Shown: positions 8,908-15,933 of the stretch, one piece after another
Numbering within the stretch: the stretch's first letter is position 1
Layout: the number at the start of each line of letters is the position of its first letter
DNA from: Candidatus Zixiibacteriota bacterium
GTDB taxonomy: Bacteria; Zixibacteria; MSB-5A5; GN15; FEB-12
NCBI GenBank assembly: GCA_035380245.1
Contig: DAOSXA010000001.1
Coordinates: 344,069-408,068 of the forward strand
Length of the DNA stretch: 64,000 nt
Direction: 5' to 3'
Program-made: the position numbers and the translations under genes
Notes under the pieces: generated by a model
What the model was told of the DNA's origin: nothing
The model's input: the letters and a program-made list of their open reading frames with translations, nothing else
Databases searched by the model: none

Positions 8908-11475
8908 TTACCGATCTTGCTCCTCATCGTCATCGACGTGATTTCCGTCATCGGAGTCATCCTTTTCATTCTCCTCGGACGTTTCATCGAGTTCGTCAAT
9001 TTCACCGTCATGAACCAGCTTATCGTACCATTGACGATGATGATGGCGCGCCCACTCACGCGTGACATAACCGTCAACCAGAATCCGCCAGGTGCCGGGA
9101 TTGGCTACGGTGCCAAGGTAGGCGTGCGACAAAACACCGGCAATCAGAATGAATCCGATCAGATTGTGAATCGTTGACGTGAGGCAAATAACCGATAACG
9201 GGAAGGCATCCTTGAAAATCAATATGATACCGGTAACAGCCATAATGCCGCCGAACAGGAGAGTATACCAGTAAAACGCCTTCTGCCCGGCATTGAAGCG
9301 ACCGGCAGGAACATCACCTTTATAACCGAGATAGCCGCCAATCCGCTTAACCCAGTCACGATCGTACGATGCGAACAGGGCATCCTTGAACCACAGTACC
9401 GCTCCGATGGCCGTGGTAACGATGAATACGATGCCGGAGATGATATGAACCCAAAGCATCTCCTGCGGTGATCTGAAAAATAACTCCTGCCATAAAATCA
9501 GGTTTTGTGCCAGAATAATCCCGGTGCCTCCGAGGATAATAAAAGCGATCAGACGGAAATTGTGCACAGCCTGTTCGGTGGTGGTGAAGCGGCGTACCTC
9601 ACCGCTGTTCGGCACGAACGGAATACGCTTTGGACCGTAGCGATGGTAATGAGCCGTAACGAGAAACACCAAAACGATAATCCCGATACTGACCAGCGGG
9701 CTGAGAATCTGCTGGTGGAAAGAATTGACCGCAAACGAAAGCGGATTGCAACCGAACCGACGCCCGTTGTTGATCGTAACCGGAAGACCGTCGGCGGCAT
9801 ACATGTCGATCACTCGTTTCCCCTTGAAAAACGAGGCTTTGGCGTCATGGCAATCGAGACATCCGTTGGCGCCGAAGGCCTCACGAGCCGGGGCAACGTT
9901 ATGACTGATCGAGAAGTCGACACTGGAGGGAACCGAATCAAGCAGGATCTCAGCCTGTCCATTCTCACCCAGATGCCAGGCCTTGTTTCCCTTAATCAGA
10001 ACCGGATGAATCTGATCCAGACGAGCGTTGCCGACAAGAGATTCGGCCATTGTTTTCAAACCTGCCGTAATTTCTTCGGGGCGGTTAATCTCCGGTTCGC
10101 CGTCGTTGTTGTCATCGGTTATGACGTCTGTCATCATTTTCCACCCCTTTTCCTGCTCACGCAGGAAGAGCGGATAAAGCACAGAGTCGGCGGTCATATT
10201 GGCCCACCAGACTCCCTGGACACTGTTCAGCGGATAAAGCTCTTTATTATGACGACGCTCATAGGTAGGTGACCAATCACCACGATCTCCAATTGATCTT
10301 ACCGAATCGGGTTTGACATATAACACCTGCTCTCCGGAGGTCACATCGAATCCGACTGCCGCAGCCCGACCGAGGCTGGGGATATGACATCCTTCACATG
10401 AAATTTTTTCGAGATGTGAGGGACGGATCGAGGAATGTCTTGGCACACTGGCGCCTAAAAAACCGGTATAATGGCATTCCTTGCAATCTTTGATGTTGTT
10501 GTCCAGAGCATCGGCTACCGTTGAAGAGTTGGCGTCACCTTTGGCGAACTGGTGGTCGGGCCCGGCCGGATGACAACCGATACAGGTTACTCCCTGCTGA
10601 TTGTGTACATCGGGATTGTAAATATCATTCCAGGTAAAACCACGCTTGCTCACGGCCGAAGCCCCATGACAAAAAACGCAGTTATCAGACGGAGGCGGTC
10701 CGGACATATCAAGGGTGATGGTTCCATCATCGTTGAAAAAACGCTTGTTATAAGTCACCCTGGGCTCACGACCGCTTTTTACGGAGCCGCTGACAAAACC
10801 GATCATCGTTCCGGCGGTAGCGGCCCAGCGATAGTTTCCCTGCTTCAACTGCGTTACCCGTTCGTCAAAATTGTATCCCTTGAAATGGCAAACGAAACAG
10901 TCCGCCTCGACCACACCGCTTTTGTCCCAATTGCTGTGGTAATAATCTCCGTCGAGTGAATCACGTAAATCCGGATTTTCAGCGAGGTACTCGTCATAAC
11001 GATTCCCCTCCCGATCGTATTCGAGACCGCCGCCACCCGGATGACAGGCGCCGCAGGGAAGAACGTTACTCGATGAACTCGAAAAACCGACGAAATCATA
11101 AACAGTCAGATCGATATCATCCGAAGACTCGTTGTGTTTGTGGGCTAGTTGACGATAGGCGAACGGATACCATTTCCCCATAAATCCGTTTGACAGACTC
11201 CACGGCTGACCGGTTGAATCACCGAAATCATCGGCGATCACATCCCAACCCATCTGAAAATGATAACCTGAGGTTATTTCCTCGTAATCATGACACATGC
11301 CGCAGGTCATGGCCGTGCTGAACGGCTGATCGTCATTCTCTCCGTTGATCGGATCGATCACCTCACCGTTGTGGTCCAGCAGGTTGATAGCCGGATGTTG
11401 TGCCGACAGGGAACCGGCTGAAAGCAGACAAATTGATACACATAGCCATAGTATAGAACGTGATCGCTTCTGCAT
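8908..11475 (-). CDS. Octaheme cytochrome c fused to membrane cytochrome b (FDH-gamma/b561 type)
   Basis: 855 residues from the ATG at 11475, chosen because GAGG sits 6 bases upstream and it begins a clean signal peptide (MQKRSRSILWLCV...SLSAQ). The periplasmic half carries eight CXXCH heme c motifs (CGMCH, CGACH, CFVCH, CVFCH, CIGCH, CKECH, CEGCH, CLDCH) between about residues 57 and 540. The C-terminal third has several membrane spans with in-membrane histidines (LWVHIISGIVFIV, STIHNLIGFILIAGVLSHAY), like formate dehydrogenase gamma/cytochrome b561 proteins, and then a highly acidic tail. I infer a one-piece quinol:cytochrome oxidoreductase that passes electrons across the inner membrane to periplasmic hemes. 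The promoter at 11689-11717 overlaps a TetR-type operator shared with the neighbouring porin-cytochrome unit, which it presumably feeds. Confidence 0.9.
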   Translation of the reverse strand: MQKRSRSILWLCVSICLLSAGSLSAQHPAINLLDHNGEVIDPINGENDDQPFSTAMTCGMCHDYEEITSGYHFQMGWDVIADDFGDSTGQPWSLSNGFMGKWYPFAYRQLAHKHNESSDDIDLTVYDFVGFSSSSSNVLPCGACHPGGGGLEYDREGNRYDEYLAENPDLRDSLDGDYYHSNWDKSGVVEADCFVCHFKGYNFDERVTQLKQGNYRWAATAGTMIGFVSGSVKSGREPRVTYNKRFFNDDGTITLDMSGPPPSDNCVFCHGASAVSKRGFTWNDIYNPDVHNQQGVTCIGCHPAGPDHQFAKGDANSSTVADALDNNIKDCKECHYTGFLGASVPRHSSIRPSHLEKISCEGCHIPSLGRAAAVGFDVTSGEQVLYVKPDSVRSIGDRGDWSPTYERRHNKELYPLNSVQGVWWANMTADSVLYPLFLREQEKGWKMMTDVITDDNNDGEPEINRPEEITAGLKTMAESLVGNARLDQIHPVLIKGNKAWHLGENGQAEILLDSVPSSVDFSISHNVAPAREAFGANGCLDCHDAKASFFKGKRVIDMYAADGLPVTINNGRRFGCNPLSFAVNSFHQQILSPLVSIGIIVLVFLVTAHYHRYGPKRIPFVPNSGEVRRFTTTEQAVHNFRLIAFIILGGTGIILAQNLILWQELFFRSPQEMLWVHIISGIVFIVTTAIGAVLWFKDALFASYDRDWVKRIGGYLGYKGDVPAGRFNAGQKAFYWYTLLFGGIMAVTGIILIFKDAFPLSVICLTSTIHNLIGFILIAGVLSHAYLGTVANPGTWRILVDGYVTREWARHHHRQWYDKLVHDGEIDELDETSEENEKDDSDDGNHVDDDEEQDR

Positions 11476-11671
11476 GGGATACCTCATTCTATGCTTATGC
11501 TCCGAGCCAACCGCCATACGAGGGATTGGCGAAACAATCCAGTTCCTCGCATGGAAACGCTTCCTCTTGATCCTCAGCCCGGCAGCCTCCTTTTTTTCGA
11601 CTGCCCTTCATGACAGACCTCGTGAGTCAGGCCATGAAAGAGTCTCAGCGGATTCCGGGGATCATCCGCGT
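11476..11671. other. Long leader of the octaheme gene
   Basis: About 195 bases between the operator and the start codon. I see no open reading frame with a ribosome-binding site and no strong hairpin. An untranslated leader of this length could hold further regulation, but nothing specific is visible. Confidence 0.4.
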
Positions 11672-11717
11672 GTTAGTAATCGCTCACTAACGTAAGTCCG
11701 AGACACTCATATGTCAA
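11672..11717 (-). promoter_or_regulatory. Promoter and TetR-type operator of the octaheme gene
   Basis: Read on the minus strand: TTGACA (11712-11717), 17-base spacer, TACGTT (11689-11694). The -10 box runs into the palindrome GTTAGTGAGCGATTACTAAC (11672-11691), whose 6-bp arms are perfect with 8 bases between them. The same arms occur before the tetR gene and the decaheme gene, so repression by the TetR protein at 15163-15753 is the natural reading. The leader to the ATG is about 200 bases. Confidence 0.75.
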
Positions 11718-11801
11718 GAAGTGTATGCGAAAAAGCCAGACAGCCTTTGGTATTACACAAAGGCAAAACACCATCGGAGACTCCTGTGGATTTCTAGTGC
11801 C

Positions 11802-11830
11802 AAAGGCCGCGCCCGAAGACGCGGCCTTTT
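11802..11830 (-). terminator. Terminator of the decaheme-porin operon
   Basis: AAAGGCCGCG / CGCGGCCTTT form a perfect 10-bp stem with an 8-base loop, 26 bases past the stop of the barrel gene at 11856. The T-run is short on the minus strand. Confidence 0.75.
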
Positions 11831-11855
11831 GGTCTGGTCAGCATTATGAATCGCG

Positions 11856-12293
11856 TTAGAAATCGAATCTGAATCCGGTCAGTACCGCCAGGTACGATCC
11901 GCTTTCATCGCCGTACACGTAAGCGGCATTGTCTTTCAGGTCGGCGTAGGTCACGTCGACCGTGAAAGTCAAACCGGCTGCCAAAAGGTACTCGAATCCG
12001 GCGCCCAGTGTAAGTAACTCGAAATCGAGATCCGAGTATTCATGCATGTGCTCGAAGCCGAAATCCTGATGGTAGAGATCGAACCCTTCACGCGTGGTTA
12101 TATCGGGCATGATCACTTCATCAAGCGAGGCTTTTGACAGATTGTAATTGATCGATCCGTGCATTTGCAGTTTCTCGATCGGTGCGATGTTGATATTCAG
12201 ATAGAAATTGTGAGCCTTGTTTTCGTAGTCCACCATGGCATATTCGGAGCCAAAGTGTTTCGGGATGGCATAGTCGGTCCCATCGACACTCAC
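11856..12293 (-). CDS. C-terminal part of the MtrB-like outer-membrane barrel, after an in-frame TGA
   Basis: This frame continues exactly in phase from the TGA at 12318-12320 and extends to a barrel-type C-terminus ending in Phe (SYLAVLTGFRFDF). It shows amphipathic beta strands (HNFYLNINIAP, LQMHGSINYNL, LTFTVDVTYADL) that complete the barrel begun at 14081. The GTG at 12293 could in principle start translation, but it has no ribosome-binding site and the product would have no signal peptide. I therefore read it as the end of one 741-codon gene that is interrupted by nonsense mutation, a sequence error, or a recoded stop. Confidence 0.75.
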   Translation of the reverse strand: MSVDGTDYAIPKHFGSEYAMVDYENKAHNFYLNINIAPIEKLQMHGSINYNLSKASLDEVIMPDITTREGFDLYHQDFGFEHMHEYSDLDFELLTLGAGFEYLLAAGLTFTVDVTYADLKDNAAYVYGDESGSYLAVLTGFRFDF

Positions 12294-12320
12294 GGTGTCG
12301 GTAAAGAGATGGCCCGCTCA
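12280..12320 (-). other. In-frame TGA followed by a hairpin
   Basis: TGA (12318-12320) interrupts the barrel gene. Downstream on the same strand a hairpin GACAC-CGTGA-GTGTC begins about 18 bases after it, and CCATC / GATGG can form an outer stem around it. Position and size are loosely like a bacterial SECIS element, but no homologue alignment is available to say which residue belongs here. Confidence 0.35.
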
Positions 12321-14081
12321 GCCATCGAAAAGCGCTACGGCAACAGGCAAACGCGATTTGCTGAAATCGTAGGTATAACCGGCGGTCAGTGAAATTCCGG
12401 CGTTGGGCATATAAGTCAACGCGAGATTCGGCTGAATCTTCGAATGCTTCACATCCAACGAATCCAGATCATTATTCTTGTCGAACTGAGCCCGCACACC
12501 CAGATTGAGCGTGGTTTTCAAATCCGGCCGCCAGGTCGAACTCCATTCGATCCGGTGTTCATCCGTAGGCAGAGTAGTGATCTCCTGATACCGCAGGTCT
12601 TCTCGTTGATAATAGAAAATGAACGCAAAACCGGGCAGCTCACGCCAGATTGACGGCGTTTCCCAGCCCGACTTTTCAAACAGTCCGCGACCGTTAATCC
12701 AGGGATCGGAAGTTTTCTCGAACCGATACTTGAGTGTGGTCGAATAGCGCAAGCCCTTACGATAATGCAGCCTGGCCTGGCCGAAGAACTGATTTGAGGT
12801 AATACCGTCGTCGAGTTCGGGATAATCATACCGATCAGTCCGTTTCAATCCGGCTAAAATCGAGACGGTGGCCTTCGGATTGACACGAGTGATCAACTCA
12901 GCCGATCCCGTGGCAACCATCCGATCCAGGGCTGAATAGCGGATATAATCGAACGATTTCGTCACCCCGGTGCGGCCCTCGCGGAAAGTCGGCAGGTCGA
13001 TAAACGGATCATCGGACCGCTGCCTGACACCCGAGGCTTTGGTTACCAGCCGCATCTTCGAAGACAACGGCACAGTATAGTTCAAAGCGCCGGTCCAGGC
13101 CTTGGCAGCCAGTTCGGTTTTTTTGTTTTCTGTCCGGCTGAAACCGACAGCACTCGAAAACCGTCCGGCGCCAAAATCACCTTTGACGCGAACCTTATGC
13201 GACATCTTCTCGATCTCCGGCTCGGTTGAATACACCAGAGTTTCATCGCTATATATCATCCGCGATGAATACTCAGCGCCGGAACTGCCGTTGACCGGAT
13301 GTTTCGCCGGATCATAGTAAGCCGAGACATCGATCGCCTCCGACCGGAACTTGCGATAGCCGAAGGTATAACCGAAATCTACCCCGGCCGCTTCCGCTTC
13401 GATCCCGGCCTCAATCATGTGAGTCTGCTTGTTTACTTGAGCTTCACGCGAAGTCAAATGGCAACTGAAACAGTGATTGCTGGCGATCTTCTGTTCGGAT
13501 CCCTTCTCCAAAATAGACCGATGAGCCGCCACCAGCCGCACGTTGTTCTTATGCGACAACAGCACCTCGAACTGACTGAGGATCTCATCACGATTGACGA
13601 AATAATCAGCCCCCGCATCGGTCAGATCATGGGTCAGGGATTTACCTCCCAGGCTCTGAATCGAATCTCCGGGATTTGACGGATCAGCAACGTAACCGAG
13701 AAATTCCCGAGCTTCAATGTTCTCCAAAAGGTCCTGGCCAAGATTCCGAGTGAATGAACGCAACAGAATCCGGGCTTTGAAAACATCAGCTACCGTAGTC
13801 GAAAAATTCCCGAACATGTTTTCGCTATCGGTATAGCGACCGTTGAAACGCATGATGCTGTTCGGGCCAATCGACAGGTAGTTGATGCCCAGTTCCGGAT
13901 CGACATCTTCATTGGCCGGACCGAATTCGAACACCTTCTTGCGGTAGTCCGAAAAATCCGAATAGCCCGCGCCAATCCAGACTTGAGCAGTAGTTGTCGT
14001 CTCTTCTTCCGACTGCGCACCGACCAGCGGCGACAGGCATAACAGAAGAGCGATGGTAATCAATATCAATGATTTTCTCAT
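12318..14081 (-). CDS. MtrB/PioB-like outer-membrane beta-barrel with an internal heme c motif (N-terminal part)
   Basis: 587 residues up to an in-frame TGA; the frame then continues to 11856. A signal peptide (MRKSLILITIALLLCLSPLVGAQS) is followed by alternating beta strands rich in aromatic residues (VWIGAGYSDFSDYRKK, RFNGRYTDSENMFGNF, TTLKYRFEKTSDP), typical of the large barrels that sheathe MtrA-type decaheme cytochromes. Unusually, residues 204-208 are CFSCH, a single heme c attachment motif inside a long loop or plug. AAGGAG lies 6 bases before the ATG, and the stop of the upstream decaheme gene is only 10 bases away, so the two are co-transcribed. I infer that it forms the outer-membrane pore through which the decaheme protein passes electrons. 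Sequence identity to named families was not tested. Confidence 0.85.
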   Translation of the reverse strand: MRKSLILITIALLLCLSPLVGAQSEEETTTTAQVWIGAGYSDFSDYRKKVFEFGPANEDVDPELGINYLSIGPNSIMRFNGRYTDSENMFGNFSTTVADVFKARILLRSFTRNLGQDLLENIEAREFLGYVADPSNPGDSIQSLGGKSLTHDLTDAGADYFVNRDEILSQFEVLLSHKNNVRLVAAHRSILEKGSEQKIASNHCFSCHLTSREAQVNKQTHMIEAGIEAEAAGVDFGYTFGYRKFRSEAIDVSAYYDPAKHPVNGSSGAEYSSRMIYSDETLVYSTEPEIEKMSHKVRVKGDFGAGRFSSAVGFSRTENKKTELAAKAWTGALNYTVPLSSKMRLVTKASGVRQRSDDPFIDLPTFREGRTGVTKSFDYIRYSALDRMVATGSAELITRVNPKATVSILAGLKRTDRYDYPELDDGITSNQFFGQARLHYRKGLRYSTTLKYRFEKTSDPWINGRGLFEKSGWETPSIWRELPGFAFIFYYQREDLRYQEITTLPTDEHRIEWSSTWRPDLKTTLNLGVRAQFDKNNDLDSLDVKHSKIQPNLALTYMPNAGISLTAGYTYDFSKSRLPVAVALFDG

Positions 14082-14091
14082 ACTCTTCTCC

Positions 14092-15045
14092 TTACCTGGT
14101 CAAAGTGTTGCCGCCGGTTGAGATGGCTTGCGACGGAAGATCGCTGCCGTGGATCTCAGTGTGACATTGAGTGCATTTGGTGGTCATGCCGCGTTTGAAA
14201 CTGTCGCGGTCGGACACACCCGCTCGTTCCGGAGCCTGCGGTGTACTGAAAGCACCATCGGCGCTCTCCACGGTGGCATGGAAATGCATCGGATGGCAAC
14301 TTATACACAGAGCCGGCTCGTTTTGTTTGAGCAGGTTGTTGGCCACGGAACCGTGCGGCGTATGGCAGATCATACAATCTTCCATTACCGGAGCATGCTC
14401 GTACACGAACGGTCCTTCCTTGTCGGCATGACAAGTGAAACACAATTCGCGCCTGGAGCCGTCCATGGTAAGCGCTACTTCCTCGCCGTGGACACCGTGG
14501 CAGTCCTTACAGGACAGCAGACCCGCACCGATCGGGTGTTTCGAAGGCATGTGAGCTGCCGCCCGCACATTGCTGTGACAGGTATAGCATTTCTCCTCGG
14601 TCGGAAGTGCCGATTCCGCTGCCGGTTGGTGTACCGTATGACAACCGGCACAGGTAATCCCGGCGTTTTTGTGCGCTGAGAAGGACCAGTCGTCAAAACG
14701 ATGACCGCGATGACAGCTCAGACAGGTCTGACTGCTTGACAGTTCGTCGCTCCGAGCCGGATTCATGATCAAATCCGGTTCTCCCCCGGACTCGACATGT
14801 TCCGTTCCGGAGCCATGACATGACTCGCATGTCCCGCGCCAGGACTCCGCCTGACCCGAGAAATAGTGCCCGTGCGCAGTTGACGAAAACGCCTCAGCCA
14901 CATCATCATGGCATTCGGCGCAGACATCGTCCGGCACCGCCCAGGTCGCCGGTGCAACAAAAGCCGCAAAAGCGACCAGGGCGCAGACAATTAGGAGTAG
15001 TTTAAGCGGTGTTCCTCGTTGTCTGGCTGGTTCGAAACGATTCAT
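14092..15045 (-). CDS. MtrA/DmsE-like decaheme cytochrome c
   Basis: 317 residues with a signal peptide (hydrophobic LLLIVCALVAFAAFVAPATWA) and exactly ten CXXCH motifs: CAECH, CESCH, CLSCH, CAGCH, CYTCH, CKDCH, CFTCH, CMICH, CISCH, CTQCH, from about residue 42 to 298. Length, heme number and spacing match the MtrA/PioA/DmsE family, periplasmic decaheme wires that insert into an MtrB-type barrel. The barrel gene follows 10 bases downstream. GGAGG precedes the ATG. No outer-surface MtrC-type cytochrome is encoded nearby, so the terminal acceptor partner is unknown or elsewhere. Both directions of electron flow (metal reduction or oxidation) are possible. Confidence 0.92.
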   Translation of the reverse strand: MNRFEPARQRGTPLKLLLIVCALVAFAAFVAPATWAVPDDVCAECHDDVAEAFSSTAHGHYFSGQAESWRGTCESCHGSGTEHVESGGEPDLIMNPARSDELSSSQTCLSCHRGHRFDDWSFSAHKNAGITCAGCHTVHQPAAESALPTEEKCYTCHSNVRAAAHMPSKHPIGAGLLSCKDCHGVHGEEVALTMDGSRRELCFTCHADKEGPFVYEHAPVMEDCMICHTPHGSVANNLLKQNEPALCISCHPMHFHATVESADGAFSTPQAPERAGVSDRDSFKRGMTTKCTQCHTEIHGSDLPSQAISTGGNTLTR

Positions 15046-15059
15046 AATACCTCCAGATT

Positions 15060-15098
15060 GTTAGTAAACACTAACTCACCGATTGCGCGTTCAATCGG
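15060..15098 (-). promoter_or_regulatory. TetR-type operator and second inverted repeat before the decaheme operon
   Basis: GTTAGTAAACACTAAC (15060-15075) is a perfect 6-4-6 palindrome 15 bases before the ATG at 15045, identical in its arms to the operators at 11672 and 15774. Immediately upstream is another inverted repeat, CCGATTG-6-CAATCGG (15079-15098). I could not assign a convincing -35/-10 pair here. Further half-sites (TTAGTA twice) lie at 15119-15135. Confidence 0.7.
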
Positions 15099-15162
15099 CG
15101 TTGCTTGAACTCATCTCAATTAGTAATGATTAGTAGCCCCACTTCTTATCTTAACTAACCCG

Positions 15163-15753
15163 TTATGCTTTCAATCCCCTCACATAAATGGGGACGTTAT
15201 TAGCGATAGCATCCGTGGGTTTGAGCTCTCGCCCCTGGTATCCCTTCCAGACCGTGCATCCCAACGCACAGTCAAAAACTCCCCCGATGAAACAACGCGC
15301 TGTGATCTCGTTGTCCTTCTTTATGATTAATCCCTCACTCAGTAACAAATCAAGTTGATTTTTCAGGAACTGCACGTAGGGACCGCGAATCATATTGAAC
15401 ACTTTCTTCGCCTCAGCGTGACCGGTCAGCGTGCAAAACAGCAACAGGCGACAAAGATCTTCATTCTCGCGAAAAACCGCGAGAATGTGTTCGGCTATAG
15501 TGGTCAGGAGTTTCTCGAGGTCTCTTTCATTCTTCAGGCATTCAAAAAGCTGATCCGTGTTCAAGCGATGTTGAATGGATTCCAGGACCGCTTCATACAA
15601 CGATCCCTTGCTCTTGAAATGGCGGTACACAGCCGGTTCAGTAATACCACAGGAAGTAGCCAACTGCTTGACGGTTACCTTATCGTAACCATAGCGGCTA
15701 AACAGTTCAGTCGCTTTTTCGACTATTTGCGCCTTGCGTTCGGAAGCTTTCAG
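15163..15753 (-). CDS. TetR-family transcriptional regulator of the cytochrome locus
   Basis: 196 residues from a CTG start at 15753. This start is chosen because an in-frame TGA lies just upstream, GAGG sits 7 bases before the CTG, and only from here is the whole TetR DNA-binding domain encoded (ATELFSRYGYDKVTVKQL then CGITEPAVYRHFKSKGSLY). A TTG at 15663 would remove the first helices. The C-terminal ligand/dimer domain (about residues 60-196) has no recognisable ligand motif; two cysteines (CTLTG, CALGCTVW) might sense redox state, but that is speculation. Operators matching its own promoter occur before both cytochrome units, so it most likely represses all three. Confidence 0.88.
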   Translation of the reverse strand: MKASERKAQIVEKATELFSRYGYDKVTVKQLATSCGITEPAVYRHFKSKGSLYEAVLESIQHRLNTDQLFECLKNERDLEKLLTTIAEHILAVFRENEDLCRLLLFCTLTGHAEAKKVFNMIRGPYVQFLKNQLDLLLSEGLIIKKDNEITARCFIGGVFDCALGCTVWKGYQGRELKPTDAIANNVPIYVRGLKA

Positions 15754-15773
15754 ATGTAAACCTCAATGCTTTA

Positions 15774-15814
15774 GTTAGTGCTTACTAACATACCAATTTC
15801 ACGAACTAAGTCAA
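15774..15814 (-). promoter_or_regulatory. Autoregulated tetR promoter
   Basis: Minus strand: TTGACT (15809-15814), 16-base spacer, TATGTT (15787-15792), overlapping the palindrome GTTAGTAAGCACTAAC (15774-15789). The layout (last bases of the -10 box inside the operator) is the same as at the octaheme promoter. Confidence 0.75.
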
Positions 15815-15861
15815 GGCTATTTGGCCCGTTGCACCAACCGATTGGTTATTTGTACCTGGCT

Positions 15862-15910
15862 GTTAAGAAAAAAAGAGACTGCCAAACTATGCTCGGCAGC
15901 CTCTTTGAAA
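15862..15910 (-). terminator. Terminator of the 15934-18519 gene
   Basis: Minus strand: AGAGGCTGCC / GGCAGTCTCT stem (one mismatch, 11-base loop) followed by a run of seven T, about 30 bases past the stop. Confidence 0.85.
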
Positions 15911-15933
15911 GCTATATAATATAGATGCAACGT

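Noticed and set aside
12280..12320. Selenocysteine as the firm explanation for the TGA in the barrel gene
   Set aside because: The hairpin is only loosely SECIS-like and no Sec genes are in the window; nonsense or sequence error is at least as likely, so it is kept as a hypothesis only.
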